A DNA stretch of 24,838 nt from an uncultured Bacilli bacterium (GTDB lineage Bacteria > Bacillota_I > Bacilli_A > RF39 > UBA660), in assembly GCA_934096735.1 (NCBI GenBank), contig CAKOMS010000011.1, positions 1-24,838 of the forward strand. Reading direction: 5' to 3'. The position numbers and the translations under genes were made by a program. Below, piece by piece: positions 14,065 through 22,572 of the stretch. Each line of letters starts with the position of its first letter. Within the stretch, counting starts at the first letter, position 1. The notes under the pieces were generated by a model. The model saw nothing but the letters and a program-made list of their open reading frames with translations, did not search any database and was not told the DNA's origin.

Positions 14065-15366
14065 CTATTCATTCTTATTTTTAAACTGTAATATTATTGG
14101 AGTTCCAGTTAAATCAAATGCTTCTCTTATCTTATTTTCCAAATATCTTTCATAACTAAAATGAACTAAACCTTTATTATTTACAGAAAATGTAAATTTT
14201 GGTGGTCTACTATCAGTTTGACTAACAAAATAAATTTTTAATCTTTTACCTTTATATGAAGGCGGATTATGTAAATTAACAGCATCAACAATAACATCAT
14301 TAAGTAAATTAGTTTTAATTTCTTTTTGATTATTATTATATGCATTTATTACTTCAGGCATTAAAGTATGTATTCTTTTTCTATTTTTAGCACTAACAAA
14401 AACAAAATTAATATATGGAACAAATTTAAAATATGTCTCAAGTTCTAATTTCCATCTTTTAATATCTTCATTAGGATTTTTTACAGTATCCCATTTATTA
14501 ACACATATAACTATTCCCTTACCAGCTTCAATAGCATAACTCAAAATATGTTTATCATGTTCTATAATACCACTTTCAGCATCTACTACTAAAACACATA
14601 CATTACTTCTCTCAATTGCTTTCATACTTCTAAGTAAGCTATATTTTTCAGTTAGTTCATAAACTTTACCTTTTTTTCTCATACCAGCAGTATCTACAAC
14701 AATATAATCATTGTGTTCATAAGTAAACTTGGTATCTATACTATCTCTTGTAGTACCAGCTACATCAGAAACAATAACTCTTTCTTCATTTAAAAGTGCA
14801 TTTATTAAAGAACTTTTACCAACATTTGGTCTACCTATCATACAAAACTTTAAAATACTTTCATCAATTACTTCTTCTTCACCCATATTTTTAGTAATCA
14901 AAAGAAGTAATTCTTTAAATCCTAAATTGTGTTCACAAGAAACACTAAGTACATTAGAAAAACCTAGTTCATAAAATTCAAAGACATTATCTTTTCTCTT
15001 ATTATTATCTATTTTATTAACTACTACTATAACTTCTTTTTTGCTTTTTTTAAGCATATCTCTAATTTTTCTATCAGCTGGTGTTACACCCTCAATACCA
15101 TCAGTAACAAACAGTATTATATCGGCTTCATCAATAGCAAGCTCTGCTTGCATAAGAATATCTTTATCAAAAGAACTATTCTCTCCATGAATACCACCAG
15201 TATCAATTACATTAAATTTTTTATTATCAAAATTACATATACCATAAATTCTATCTCTAGTAACACCAGGTATATCTAAAATAATCGACTTTTTTTCATT
15301 TATAAGTCGATTAAATATACTACTTTTCCCAACGTTTGGTTTTCCAATCAAACAAACAGTTTTCAT
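14065..15366 (-). CDS. der: GTPase Der (EngA), ribosome assembly
   Basis: An essential double-GTPase for 50S subunit maturation, 433 aa. First G domain: G8-K-P-N-V-G-K-S15, D55-T-G-G, N117-K-I-D. Second: G178-R-P-N-V-G-K-S185, D225-T-A-G, N290-K-W-D. A KH-like C-terminal domain spans about 352-433 (N-P-P-S-Y-K-G-K-R-L-K-I). All GTPase motifs are intact. SD AGGGGG. It is the last gene of a tight operon with ysxC and a prepilin, with a 9-bp gap to the prepilin stop. Grouping with ysxC makes sense because both act in large-subunit assembly. Confidence 0.96.
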   Translation of the reverse strand: MKTVCLIGKPNVGKSSIFNRLINEKKSIILDIPGVTRDRIYGICNFDNKKFNVIDTGGIHGENSSFDKDILMQAELAIDEADIILFVTDGIEGVTPADRKIRDMLKKSKKEVIVVVNKIDNNKRKDNVFEFYELGFSNVLSVSCEHNLGFKELLLLITKNMGEEEVIDESILKFCMIGRPNVGKSSLINALLNEERVIVSDVAGTTRDSIDTKFTYEHNDYIVVDTAGMRKKGKVYELTEKYSLLRSMKAIERSNVCVLVVDAESGIIEHDKHILSYAIEAGKGIVICVNKWDTVKNPNEDIKRWKLELETYFKFVPYINFVFVSAKNRKRIHTLMPEVINAYNNNQKEIKTNLLNDVIVDAVNLHNPPSYKGKRLKIYFVSQTDSRPPKFTFSVNNKGLVHFSYERYLENKIREAFDLTGTPIILQFKNKNE

Positions 15367-15375
15367 ATAATCCCC

Positions 15376-15819
15376 CTAACTACATAAATTTCCAGTTTTT
15401 TGAGTATCAACTTTAGAATATATTCTCTTATTTTTATAATAAATAACTACATCATATAAATCTAAATAATTTTTATCATCACTAGGATCTACTACACATC
15501 CTGCATGACCATCACTAGTTGTATTACAATAATTACCTGTATCATTCTCTAAATACTCATTATTAACAAGTTCATAAGTCTTTATTGTAATACAAGGATA
15601 ATTATTTTTATATCTTTTATCACTACTTATAATACTGCCCTTTACATCTTGTCCATATAAAGTAGCAGCTTCTTCAATAAAACTTGCTTTTTCTTCAAGC
15701 ATACTATTTTTAATACTTTCTTGTACACCCATAACTGAAGGTACTGCTATAGCAATAACAACAGCAAGTATTGCAAGAACTGCAAGTAATTCAACTAAAG
15801 TAAACCCATTTTTTTCCAT
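15376..15819 (-). CDS. Type IV-like prepilin embedded between ysxC and der
   Basis: A 147-aa protein. Leader M-E-K-N-G, then F-T-L-V-E-L-L-A-V-L with Glu at +5 (E10) and a hydrophobic helix to about residue 28. The globular part has four cysteines (in Y-P-C-I-T, N-Y-C-N-T, A-G-C-V-V and N-L-C-S at the end), enough for two disulfides. SD AGGAGA is well spaced and lies in the 9-bp gap after ysxC. It has no promoter of its own in the gap, so it should be co-transcribed with the two GTPase genes. It differs from the other two prepilins beyond the N-terminal helix. Confidence 0.9.
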   Translation of the reverse strand: MEKNGFTLVELLAVLAILAVVIAIAVPSVMGVQESIKNSMLEEKASFIEEAATLYGQDVKGSIISSDKRYKNNYPCITIKTYELVNNEYLENDTGNYCNTTSDGHAGCVVDPSDDKNYLDLYDVVIYYKNKRIYSKVDTQKTGNLCS

Positions 15820-15828
15820 AAATATCTC

Positions 15829-16404
15829 CTAATCTATACAATCATTTATTATATTTAAAACATCTTCTCTACCTTTTTTAGTAATTGTAGACCAAGGAAT
15901 AAATTCCTCAATTCCAAGAGTTTCTTTTATTATTTTATCTTGTTTAACTCTTCCATTTTTAGTAATCTTATCATATTTAGTAGCAACAACACTAATATTT
16001 AAATTATAATATTTTAAAAAGTTATACATCAAGACATCATCTTCAGTTGGCTTATGTCTATAATCAATAAGTAAAAAAACTTTTCTTAAATTTTCTCTAG
16101 TTTTTAAATACTCTTCTATCATAAGGCCAAATTTCTTTTGTGTTTCCTTAGAAACACTTGCAAAACCATACCCAGGAACATCTACTAAATAAAACTTTTT
16201 ATTAACTTTATAAAAATTCAATGTTTGTGTTTTTCCTGGCTTCGAAGAAGTTCTAGCAAAATTTTTTCTTTCAATCAAAGTATTAATAAAACTACTTTTT
16301 CCAACATTACTTCTTCCTAAAAGTAAAAATTCACTTAAATTATCTTCTGGATATTGACTTATTCTAATAGCAATAATCGGTTCTTCAACAGATTCAATTT
16401 GCAT
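15829..16404 (-). CDS. ysxC: Ribosome biogenesis GTPase YsxC/EngB
   Basis: A 191-aa TrmE-Era-EngA-EngB-type GTPase for late 50S assembly. G1 is G30-R-S-N-V-G-K-S-S; the switch I block is S-S-K-P-G-K-T-Q-T-L-N-F-Y; G3 is D-V-P-G-Y-G; G4 is T-K-Y-D-K. The start at ATG 16404 is preferred over ATG 16416. The SD GGTGAT fits 16404, and the predicted transcription start (about 16414) falls on the upstream ATG. The family also begins a few residues before the E-P-I-I-A-I strand. It is the first gene of the operon with a prepilin and der. Confidence 0.94.
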   Translation of the reverse strand: MQIESVEEPIIAIRISQYPEDNLSEFLLLGRSNVGKSSFINTLIERKNFARTSSKPGKTQTLNFYKVNKKFYLVDVPGYGFASVSKETQKKFGLMIEEYLKTRENLRKVFLLIDYRHKPTEDDVLMYNFLKYYNLNISVVATKYDKITKNGRVKQDKIIKETLGIEEFIPWSTITKKGREDVLNIINDCID

Positions 16405-16420
16405 AATAATCACCATCTCA

Positions 16421-16449
16421 ATTATATATTAAATCCCAATTATTTGCAA
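16421..16449 (-). promoter_or_regulatory. Promoter of the ysxC-prepilin-der operon
   Basis: TTGCAA (16444-16449), a 17-bp spacer, and perfect TATAAT (complement of 16421-16426). The leader would be about 10 nt. Confidence 0.65.
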
Positions 16450-16520
16450 ATTTTATCATTTTAATTGTTAAAAAAAATAAATTATGTTAATCTATATTCA
16501 AGAAATGGTGGGTTTTAAAA

Positions 16521-17651
16521 ATGAGCAAAAGTAAAAAATATTCTTGGAATATACATACAATTGAAAATAAAATTAAAGAACTTGAACTAAAACTAATTAG
16601 AGAAAAAGATAGTAATAGAAGAGAACTAATAAAAGAAGATTTAGAAATGTTACAATCTTACGTTTATGAACACTATGAAAGTTTAAAACAATATCCTACT
16701 CCACCCTTACTAGATTTTTATAGAGAAGGAAGAGATTTTACAAGAGTAATTAATTTCTTATATGGCGATTTTTTTGAATTTAGACACGAAACTGAAAATA
16801 ATTTAAGTAGTATATACATTAAAGGGCCAAAAGAAAAAAGTTTAAAAAGACAAGATATGCTTGATTTAACATATGACTTTTATAGAACATTGCCATCTCC
16901 TTTTATAAATAAATTTAGAAAAGAATTTTCTAGAGAAAGAAGGCAATTATTTTTAGAAAATAATTCATGTACAAATGTAAGAGGAGAAACAATAAGTTTA
17001 GAAAGTTCTAAAACCTCATACATAAGAATATTTAAAACAGACACTATATTTGATATTTTATCACTAATACATGAATATTCTCATGCAATAAGTCACAACA
17101 TTAATCCAGCACATTTTCATTATTTTAAATCTTTATTTGTAGAAATCGATGCTCTATTTATGGAATTAATTGCAAGTGATTTTCTAAAAGATAAGACAAA
17201 CTTAACAGATTATTTAAAGGCAAGATATTTAATGCATGAAGGTTATACCGCATCATCAATTAATCTTACCGATTTATATCCATTATATTTAGAAGAAAAA
17301 ACTATACCAGGAGGTTTCAAAACAAACAAAGAATTAAAACAAACCGCAGAAAATGCGTGTGGAATAAATGGTTTTGAATTAGAAGAATTATTAACATCAC
17401 CTGATGAATTTCAAGAACACTATTTAATAAGTTACATCATTGCTATTGAATTGTATGAAATTTATAAAGAAGATAAAGATAAAGCTTTTGAATTATTAAG
17501 AAGAATAATATTATTAAGTGACAATACTCCAGAAGGATTTTATAATGAAATTAAAAATCTTGGCATAAATCCAAATCAACATATAAGAAAGTATAACAAT
17601 GAATTAGTTGGAGATATAGGAAGAATTAGAACACTAAAAAAGAACTGCTAA
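16521..17651 (+). CDS. Zinc metallopeptidase-like protein with HEYSH motif (M3-like)
   Basis: A 376-aa soluble protein. It has a charged helical N-terminus (about 10-50, coiled-coil-like). The zinc-binding H184-E-Y-S-H188 follows the helix D-I-L-S-L-I, and 20 residues after H188 comes E208 in L-F-V-E-I-D-A-L-F-M-E, the position of the third ligand in gluzincins such as M3 peptidases. A later M-H-E-G-Y-T segment and two conserved-looking tyrosines could line the site. It is shorter than oligoendopeptidase F (about 600 aa) and lacks its N-terminal lobe. No signal peptide or membrane segment, so probably cytoplasmic. SD GGTGGG. Divergent from ysxC; its terminator faces glmS. Confidence 0.65.
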   Translation: MSKSKKYSWNIHTIENKIKELELKLIREKDSNRRELIKEDLEMLQSYVYEHYESLKQYPTPPLLDFYREGRDFTRVINFLYGDFFEFRHETENNLSSIYIKGPKEKSLKRQDMLDLTYDFYRTLPSPFINKFRKEFSRERRQLFLENNSCTNVRGETISLESSKTSYIRIFKTDTIFDILSLIHEYSHAISHNINPAHFHYFKSLFVEIDALFMELIASDFLKDKTNLTDYLKARYLMHEGYTASSINLTDLYPLYLEEKTIPGGFKTNKELKQTAENACGINGFELEELLTSPDEFQEHYLISYIIAIELYEIYKEDKDKAFELLRRIILLSDNTPEGFYNEIKNLGINPNQHIRKYNNELVGDIGRIRTLKKNC

Positions 17652-17670
17652 TGAACAGTTTCTTTTTTTT
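17642..17670 (+). terminator. Terminator after the HEYSH peptidase gene
   Basis: GAACTG and CAGTTT pair (six bp with one G-U) around an 8-base loop that contains the stop codon, followed by eight T. It lies only a few bp from the convergent glmS end. Confidence 0.7.
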
Positions 17671-17673
17671 ATA

Positions 17674-19440
17674 TTATTCAACAGTAACAGATTTTGCTAA
17701 ATTTCTAGGTTTATCTATATCACAACCTCTAAGTTTAGCAATCTCATATGCTAAAAGTTGCAATGGTATAACACTAACAATTGGACTTACTATATCATGT
17801 ACTTTAGGAATTACTATTAACTTATCATAAAAAGTATCATTAACATTTTCATTAGTAATATAAAGTACATAAGCATTTCTAGCTTTAACTTCTTTAATAT
17901 TACTAATAGTCTTTGCTACTATACTTTCATCTGTAGTAATAGCAATAACTGGAGTACCATCAGTTATAAGTGATATTGTTCCATGTTTTAATTCTCCAGC
18001 TTGAAAAGCTACTGAATTAATATATGAAGTTTCTTTTAATTTTAAACTTCCCTCTAAACATAATGAATAATCAATAAGTCTTCCAATAAAGAAAGCATCA
18101 TTTTTAAGATAAATATCATTAGCATATTCTTTATAATCACGACTTAAAACATCTTTTATCGCATTTTCAAGTCCTACAAACTCTTTTAATAATTCTAACT
18201 TACCAGAAAGTTTAACAGCAAGTAAAGATAAAAGAGTTGCTTGTGCTAAAAATGCTTTTGTTGTAGCAACTGCTATTTCAGGTCCAGCTTTAACATATAA
18301 TACAAAATCAGCTTCTCTTGAAATAGATGAACCAACTACATTTACAATTGCAAGTGTATCAATACCATCTTCTTTAGCCTTTCTAAGAGCAGCAAGACTA
18401 TCAGCAGTTTCTCCAGATTGACTAATTATTATAACTAAAGTATTTTTATCGTAAAAATTCTTTTTATATCTATATTCTGAAGCAACTTCCATAGTAACTG
18501 GTATATCTGCATATTTTTCAATTAAACATTTACCAATAGTTCCAACATAATAAGCACTTCCACAAGCTACTATATGAATATTTTTATATTTCTTAAAATC
18601 AGGCATAGTATTTTTAAATTCATTATTACTAACATAATAATTAAATGTATCTAAAAATACTTTATCTTCTTCATGTATTTCTTTTAACATATAGTGTTCG
18701 TATCCATTAAGCATAGCAGAATCTCTACTTCCTTCAAAAGTAAGTAATTGTTTATCTTGTAAAACCATATTTAAATTATAAACATCAATTTTACAATTAC
18801 TTATCTTTGCAAACTCTCTTTCATCTAATAAAATATATTTATTAGTATATTCAAGTATTGCAGGTACATCACTAGCTATATAATTTCCATCTTCACCACT
18901 AGCAATAATTAATGGACTTCCACATCTAGCAGCATATAAATGTTCAAAATCATCATCACATATTATACCTAATGCATAACTACCTTCTAATTCTTTTAAA
19001 GTTTTTTGGATTGTTACTAAAATATCTTTATATTTTTTATAATTATAATCAAGTAATCCTGCTACAACCTCCGAATCAGTTTCAGTAACAAATTCTACTC
19101 CTTCACTAATAAGTCTATCTTTTAATTCTTTATAATTTTCTATAATACCATTATGAACTATAGTAAATTTACCGACTTTATGAGGATGAGCATTCAAAGT
19201 ACTAGGTGCTCCATGAGTAGCCCATCTAGTATGTCCAATACTTAAATGAGTTGGAATACTATAATCAATTTGTTCTTCTAAACATTTAATTCTTCCTATT
19301 TCTTTTTGAATCTTAACTTCTCCATTATATTCATAAGCAACACCTGCTGAATCATAACCCCTATATTCTAAAAATTTAAGGCCAGATAAAACTATAGGTA
19401 AAGCTTTCTTACTACCTACATAGCCTACAATTCCACACAT
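17674..19440 (-). CDS. glmS: Glutamine-fructose-6-phosphate aminotransferase (isomerising)
   Basis: Makes glucosamine-6-phosphate from fructose-6-phosphate and glutamine, the first step toward UDP-GlcNAc and cell wall. The protein is 588 aa. The glutaminase domain has the catalytic C2 (M-C-G-I-V-G-Y-V-G) and then L-E-Y-R-G-Y-D-S-A-G and G-H-T-R-W-A-T-H-G. Two SIS domains follow (S-Q-S-G-E-T-A-D-S ... and G-E-L-K-H-G ...). The C-terminus is the family's K-P-R-N-L-A-K-S-V-T-V-E. The initiator Met is directly followed by the catalytic Cys, which fixes the start; SD AAGGAGA. A glmS ribozyme lies in the leader. Confidence 0.97.
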   Translation of the reverse strand: MCGIVGYVGSKKALPIVLSGLKFLEYRGYDSAGVAYEYNGEVKIQKEIGRIKCLEEQIDYSIPTHLSIGHTRWATHGAPSTLNAHPHKVGKFTIVHNGIIENYKELKDRLISEGVEFVTETDSEVVAGLLDYNYKKYKDILVTIQKTLKELEGSYALGIICDDDFEHLYAARCGSPLIIASGEDGNYIASDVPAILEYTNKYILLDEREFAKISNCKIDVYNLNMVLQDKQLLTFEGSRDSAMLNGYEHYMLKEIHEEDKVFLDTFNYYVSNNEFKNTMPDFKKYKNIHIVACGSAYYVGTIGKCLIEKYADIPVTMEVASEYRYKKNFYDKNTLVIIISQSGETADSLAALRKAKEDGIDTLAIVNVVGSSISREADFVLYVKAGPEIAVATTKAFLAQATLLSLLAVKLSGKLELLKEFVGLENAIKDVLSRDYKEYANDIYLKNDAFFIGRLIDYSLCLEGSLKLKETSYINSVAFQAGELKHGTISLITDGTPVIAITTDESIVAKTISNIKEVKARNAYVLYITNENVNDTFYDKLIVIPKVHDIVSPIVSVIPLQLLAYEIAKLRGCDIDKPRNLAKSVTVE

Positions 19441-19499
19441 ATTATTTCTCCTTCTATATTTAATACATCCTTTGTTACAATATTGATTTTGCTTTTTAA

Positions 19500-19600
19500 A
19501 TGTATCTAACGAAGTATCATTAACTCCGTGATAGTATCCGCTGATAACTCGACAACTATCATCCTCGTCAACCTAACTGGTCCATGCGCTACCAAATAAA
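19500..19600 (-). ncRNA. glmS ribozyme (glucosamine-6-phosphate-responsive self-cleaving riboswitch)
   Basis: On the minus strand the leader contains A-GCGC, GTTGACGAGGAT, TGTCGAG, AGCGGAT and a P3 stem GATAGT/ACTATC, in the order of the glmS ribozyme core. The expected cleavage site is between A (19590) and G (19589). The P1 stem is very short (GACC/GGTT with a 5-base loop), and a P4-like hairpin follows (ACGGAG/CTTCGT). By family knowledge, glucosamine-6-phosphate acts as cofactor for self-cleavage and so lowers glmS expression. The position directly upstream of glmS confirms the call. Confidence 0.9.
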
Positions 19601-19631
19601 TTTACAACCTTTCCATTATTGGTTTACATCC

Positions 19632-19659
19632 ATTTTATCATACTTTCTTATTATTTCAA
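19632..19659 (-). promoter_or_regulatory. Promoter of the glmS transcript
   Basis: TTGAAA (complement of 19654-19659), a 16-bp spacer and TAAAAT (complement of 19632-19637), about 40 bp before the ribozyme cleavage site. Confidence 0.55.
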
Positions 19660-19691
19660 AAAAAATACAACTTATTTTACATAAATTGTAT
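19658..19691 (-). terminator. Rho-independent terminator of the SRP operon
   Basis: An 11-bp stem with one G-U pair (19665-19675 with 19681-19691), a 5-base loop, then T residues (complement of 19658-19664). It starts at the ffh stop codon and its T tract touches the glmS -35. Confidence 0.85.
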
Positions 19692-21001
19692 TAAAAAGGC
19701 ATCTTCATTTTACCACTATTCATAAGTTTCATCATTTCTTTCATTTGTTCAAATTGTTTCAATAGTCTATTAATATCTTCAACTTTCATTCCGCATCCTT
19801 TACTTATTCTTTGCTTTCTACTAGCTTTCAAAATTTCAGGATGTTTTCTTTCATATGGAGTCATAGAAAGTATTATTGCTTCAATATGAGCAAGTTCTTT
19901 TGGATCTATTGAAATATTATTAAGTCCCATACTTCTAGCTTGAGGCAATAATTTAATAATATTTTCTAAAGGACCTAGTTTTTTAATTTGCTTGAAAGTT
20001 TGTAAAAAATCCTCTAAATCAAAAGTTCCTTTTTTCATCTTCATTGCCTGATTTTTAGCATCCTCTACATCAATAGCACTCTCAACTTTCTCAGCTATTG
20101 ATAAAATATCTCCCATATCTAAAATTCTTTCAGCCATTCTTTCAGGATAAAATTCACTAAGTCCATCCATCTTTTCACCAGTACCAATAAACTTTATTGG
20201 TACATTTGTTAAATGTCTCAATGAAAGTGCTACACCACCTTTAGTATCACCATCCATTTTTGTAAGAATACAACCAGTTAAATGTAATGAATCATTAAAT
20301 CCATTTATAACATTAATAGCATCTTGTCCCATCATTGCATCAATAACTAATATAACTTCATTTAATTTAACATTCTCTTCAATACTTTTAAGTTCATTCA
20401 TAAGTTCTTCATCAATTTGAAGTCTACCAGCAGTATCTATAATTACATAATCACATTTATTATCTTTAGCATACTTAATACCATTTAAAACAATTTCTAA
20501 AACATTTTTATTATCTTTTTCATTATATACAGGTATATTTAAAGAATTACCAATTTGAATTAATTGATCTATTGCAGCAGGTCTATAAACATCACCTGCT
20601 ATTAGAAGAGGTTTTCTGCTATGCTTTTTTCTCAAATAATTTGCAAGTTTACCACAAGTAGTAGTTTTACCACTTCCTTGAAGTCCACATAGCATAATTA
20701 TTTCAAAACTATCTTTAACTGATAATTCTTCATAACTTCCACCCAACAACTCTATTAATTCATCTTTAACAATTTTTATAAAAACTTCATCAGGTTTTAA
20801 ACTTTTAGAAACATCCATTCCAAGAGCTTTCTCTTTAACTTTAGATGTGAATTCCTTAACAACATTATAATTAACATCAGCTTCTAAAAGAGCAAGTCTT
20901 ATTTCTCTCATCGCATCATTTATATTTTCTTCAGTAATTTTTCCAAGCCCTCTTATATTCTTTATTGCATTTGTAATTCTATCTCCCATATATTCAAACA
21001 T
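19691..21001 (-). CDS. ffh: Signal recognition particle protein Ffh (SRP54)
   Basis: The GTPase subunit of SRP, which binds 4.5S/6S RNA and signal sequences and docks with FtsY at the membrane. It is 436 aa. N domain about 1-95; G domain with G106-L-Q-G-S-G-K-T-T, D189-T-A-G-R and T247-K-M-D-G; M domain about 300-436. The RNA-binding motif is present (S-K-G-C-G-M-K-V-E-D-I-N), and a Met-rich tail follows. Its SD (AAAGGAGA) lies inside the last codons of ylxM, and the start codon is 2 bp after the ylxM stop, so translation is probably coupled. Confidence 0.97.
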   Translation of the reverse strand: MFEYMGDRITNAIKNIRGLGKITEENINDAMREIRLALLEADVNYNVVKEFTSKVKEKALGMDVSKSLKPDEVFIKIVKDELIELLGGSYEELSVKDSFEIIMLCGLQGSGKTTTCGKLANYLRKKHSRKPLLIAGDVYRPAAIDQLIQIGNSLNIPVYNEKDNKNVLEIVLNGIKYAKDNKCDYVIIDTAGRLQIDEELMNELKSIEENVKLNEVILVIDAMMGQDAINVINGFNDSLHLTGCILTKMDGDTKGGVALSLRHLTNVPIKFIGTGEKMDGLSEFYPERMAERILDMGDILSIAEKVESAIDVEDAKNQAMKMKKGTFDLEDFLQTFKQIKKLGPLENIIKLLPQARSMGLNNISIDPKELAHIEAIILSMTPYERKHPEILKASRKQRISKGCGMKVEDINRLLKQFEQMKEMMKLMNSGKMKMPF

Positions 21002-21003
21002 AA

Positions 21004-21306
21004 TTATTCTCCTTTAATAATTTCTTTTAATTTATTCTTAATTATTTCAATATCACTATATTCTAATAATTCATTTATAATTTTTTCTTTTTCATATAAC
21101 TTTAATACTTCTTCATACTTATCTAATTCTCTAGTAACATTTTTTATAATAATACCAACTCTACTTTTAGAAATATTCTTTATATCTGCTATCTCTTGCA
21201 TAGACAAATTATCTCCATAATATAAATCAAATATATCTCTATTACTATCTTTAAGTAAATCTTTATATATCAAAAACAAATTATTATAATAAATAAAATC
21301 TTCCAT
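21004..21306 (-). CDS. ylxM: YlxM family helix-turn-helix protein (UPF0122), SRP-associated
   Basis: A 100-aa protein with a sigma-70-region-4-like helix-turn-helix: D-L-Y-Y-G-D-N-L-S-M-Q-E-I-A-D-I-K-N-I-S-K-S-R-V (about 27-50). This is the YlxM/UPF0122 signature. In Firmicutes and mycoplasmas ylxM lies between ftsY and ffh, as here. The start overlaps the ftsY stop as TAATG. Its exact role is not settled; by family knowledge it is tied to SRP assembly or GTPase control. No membrane segment. Confidence 0.9.
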   Translation of the reverse strand: MEDFIYYNNLFLIYKDLLKDSNRDIFDLYYGDNLSMQEIADIKNISKSRVGIIIKNVTRELDKYEEVLKLYEKEKIINELLEYSDIEIIKNKLKEIIKGE

Positions 21307-22289
21307 TACATCATATCCTTAAACAAACCATAAATATAATTTTCTATATCAAATGGTTTTAAATCATCAATTTTTTCACCTAAACCAATAAACTTAACAG
21401 GTAAATTAACTTCTTCTTTTATAGCAAGTACTATTCCACCTTTAGCAGTACCATCAAGTTTAGTAAGCACTATTCCAGTAATATCAGTAATTTCTTTAAA
21501 ACTTTTAGCTTGCATTATTCCGTTTTGTCCAGTTGATGCATCTATAACTAATAAAGTTTCTTGCGGAGCTCCAGGTATATGTGTATTAATTACTTTATTC
21601 ATTTTTTCAAGTTCCTTCATAAGATTAACTTTATTTTGAAGTCTACCTGCAGTATCAACTAAAACAATATCAACATTTTTTTCTTTAGCCATTAAAAGTC
21701 CATCATAAATAACTGCTGAAGGATCACTTTCTTCAACACCATAAAATAATGAATCAGTTCTATCTGCCCAAATCTTTAATTGAGAAACAGCTCCAGCTCT
21801 AAATGTATCACCTGCAATTAACATAACACTTTTACCTTCATTTTTATATTTATAAGCAAGTTTACCAATAGTAGTAGTTTTTCCAACTCCATTAACACCA
21901 ACCATTAATATAACAGTTGGACCATTTTCGTTCATTTTAATTTTATCTGAAAGAAGTTCACCACTTACATAAATAATTAGTAATTCATCAACTATTACTT
22001 CATTTAAATATTTTGTATCTACAATATTTTCTTTTTTTACTCTACTTCTAAGTTTATCCATAAATTTCATAACTGTATTTACCCCAATATCAGCCATAAT
22101 AAGTAAACTTTCTAATTCTTCAAAATATTCTTCATTAACTTTAGTATACTTAATACCCAAAATATTTAACTTAGATACAAACTCATCTCTAGTCTTTTTT
22201 AAACCATCATCATATGCTTTTGCATCGCCCTCTACAAAATTTTCATCTTTCTTTTTTATTATTTTTTTAAATTTATCAAATAATCCCAT
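21306..22289 (-). CDS. ftsY: Signal recognition particle receptor FtsY
   Basis: A membrane-associated SRP GTPase that receives Ffh-ribosome complexes. It is 327 aa with only a short, lysine-rich N-terminus (M-G-L-F-D-K-F-K-K-I-I-K-K-K) instead of the long acidic A domain of E. coli, as is usual in Gram-positives. NG domain: G131-V-N-G-V-G-K-T-T, D212-T-A-G-R, T276-K-L-D-G. The start at ATG 22289 is preferred over GTG 22298, because the GTG is part of the SD (GGGTGG) and M-G-L-F-D-K is the normal family start. It overlaps ylxM by one base. Confidence 0.96.
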   Translation of the reverse strand: MGLFDKFKKIIKKKDENFVEGDAKAYDDGLKKTRDEFVSKLNILGIKYTKVNEEYFEELESLLIMADIGVNTVMKFMDKLRSRVKKENIVDTKYLNEVIVDELLIIYVSGELLSDKIKMNENGPTVILMVGVNGVGKTTTIGKLAYKYKNEGKSVMLIAGDTFRAGAVSQLKIWADRTDSLFYGVEESDPSAVIYDGLLMAKEKNVDIVLVDTAGRLQNKVNLMKELEKMNKVINTHIPGAPQETLLVIDASTGQNGIMQAKSFKEITDITGIVLTKLDGTAKGGIVLAIKEEVNLPVKFIGLGEKIDDLKPFDIENYIYGLFKDMM

Positions 22290-22338
22290 AATATCCACCC
22301 TTTTAATAATAACAAAATTTATAAAATATTTAAACTAC

Positions 22339-22572
22339 TTATTTTCTTCCAAATCCAAAAGGATTAGAAACTTTTTCTAAAAGAGGTGTTTTACTAAACA
22401 CTTCATTTAAAATTACATTTACGTCCTCTATAGTAGTTATCTCCATAATTTTATCTGCAATAATCATTTTACTAGTAAGTCCAAAAATAAAATCAGTAAT
22501 TATAATTGAAAAACTTTCTAAACTAACCAAACCATCTTTATAATCAATTATTACTTTATTATGCATTGACAC
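22339..22572 (-). CDS. Small protein of unknown function in the SRP operon
   Basis: A 77-aa protein starting at GTG 22572 with AGGT 7 bp upstream; an ATG six bases later (22566) is an alternative. I do not recognise it. It is mixed hydrophobic and charged, without a clear membrane segment, and ends in N-P-F-G-F-G-R-K. It overlaps the stop of the small gene before it by 14 bp and is 49 bp from ftsY. Same-strand packing supports it being real and co-transcribed. Confidence 0.6.
   Translation of the reverse strand: MSMHNKVIIDYKDGLVSLESFSIIITDFIFGLTSKMIIADKIMEITTIEDVNVILNEVFSKTPLLEKVSNPFGFGRK

Noticed and set aside
14729..14974. Plus-strand open frame opposite der
   Set aside because: Antisense to an intact Der GTPase; only a by-product of its codons.
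19441..19690. tRNA or T-box in the glmS leader
   Set aside because: The conserved blocks are those of the glmS ribozyme; no acceptor stem with CCA or T-box (UGGN) layout is seen.
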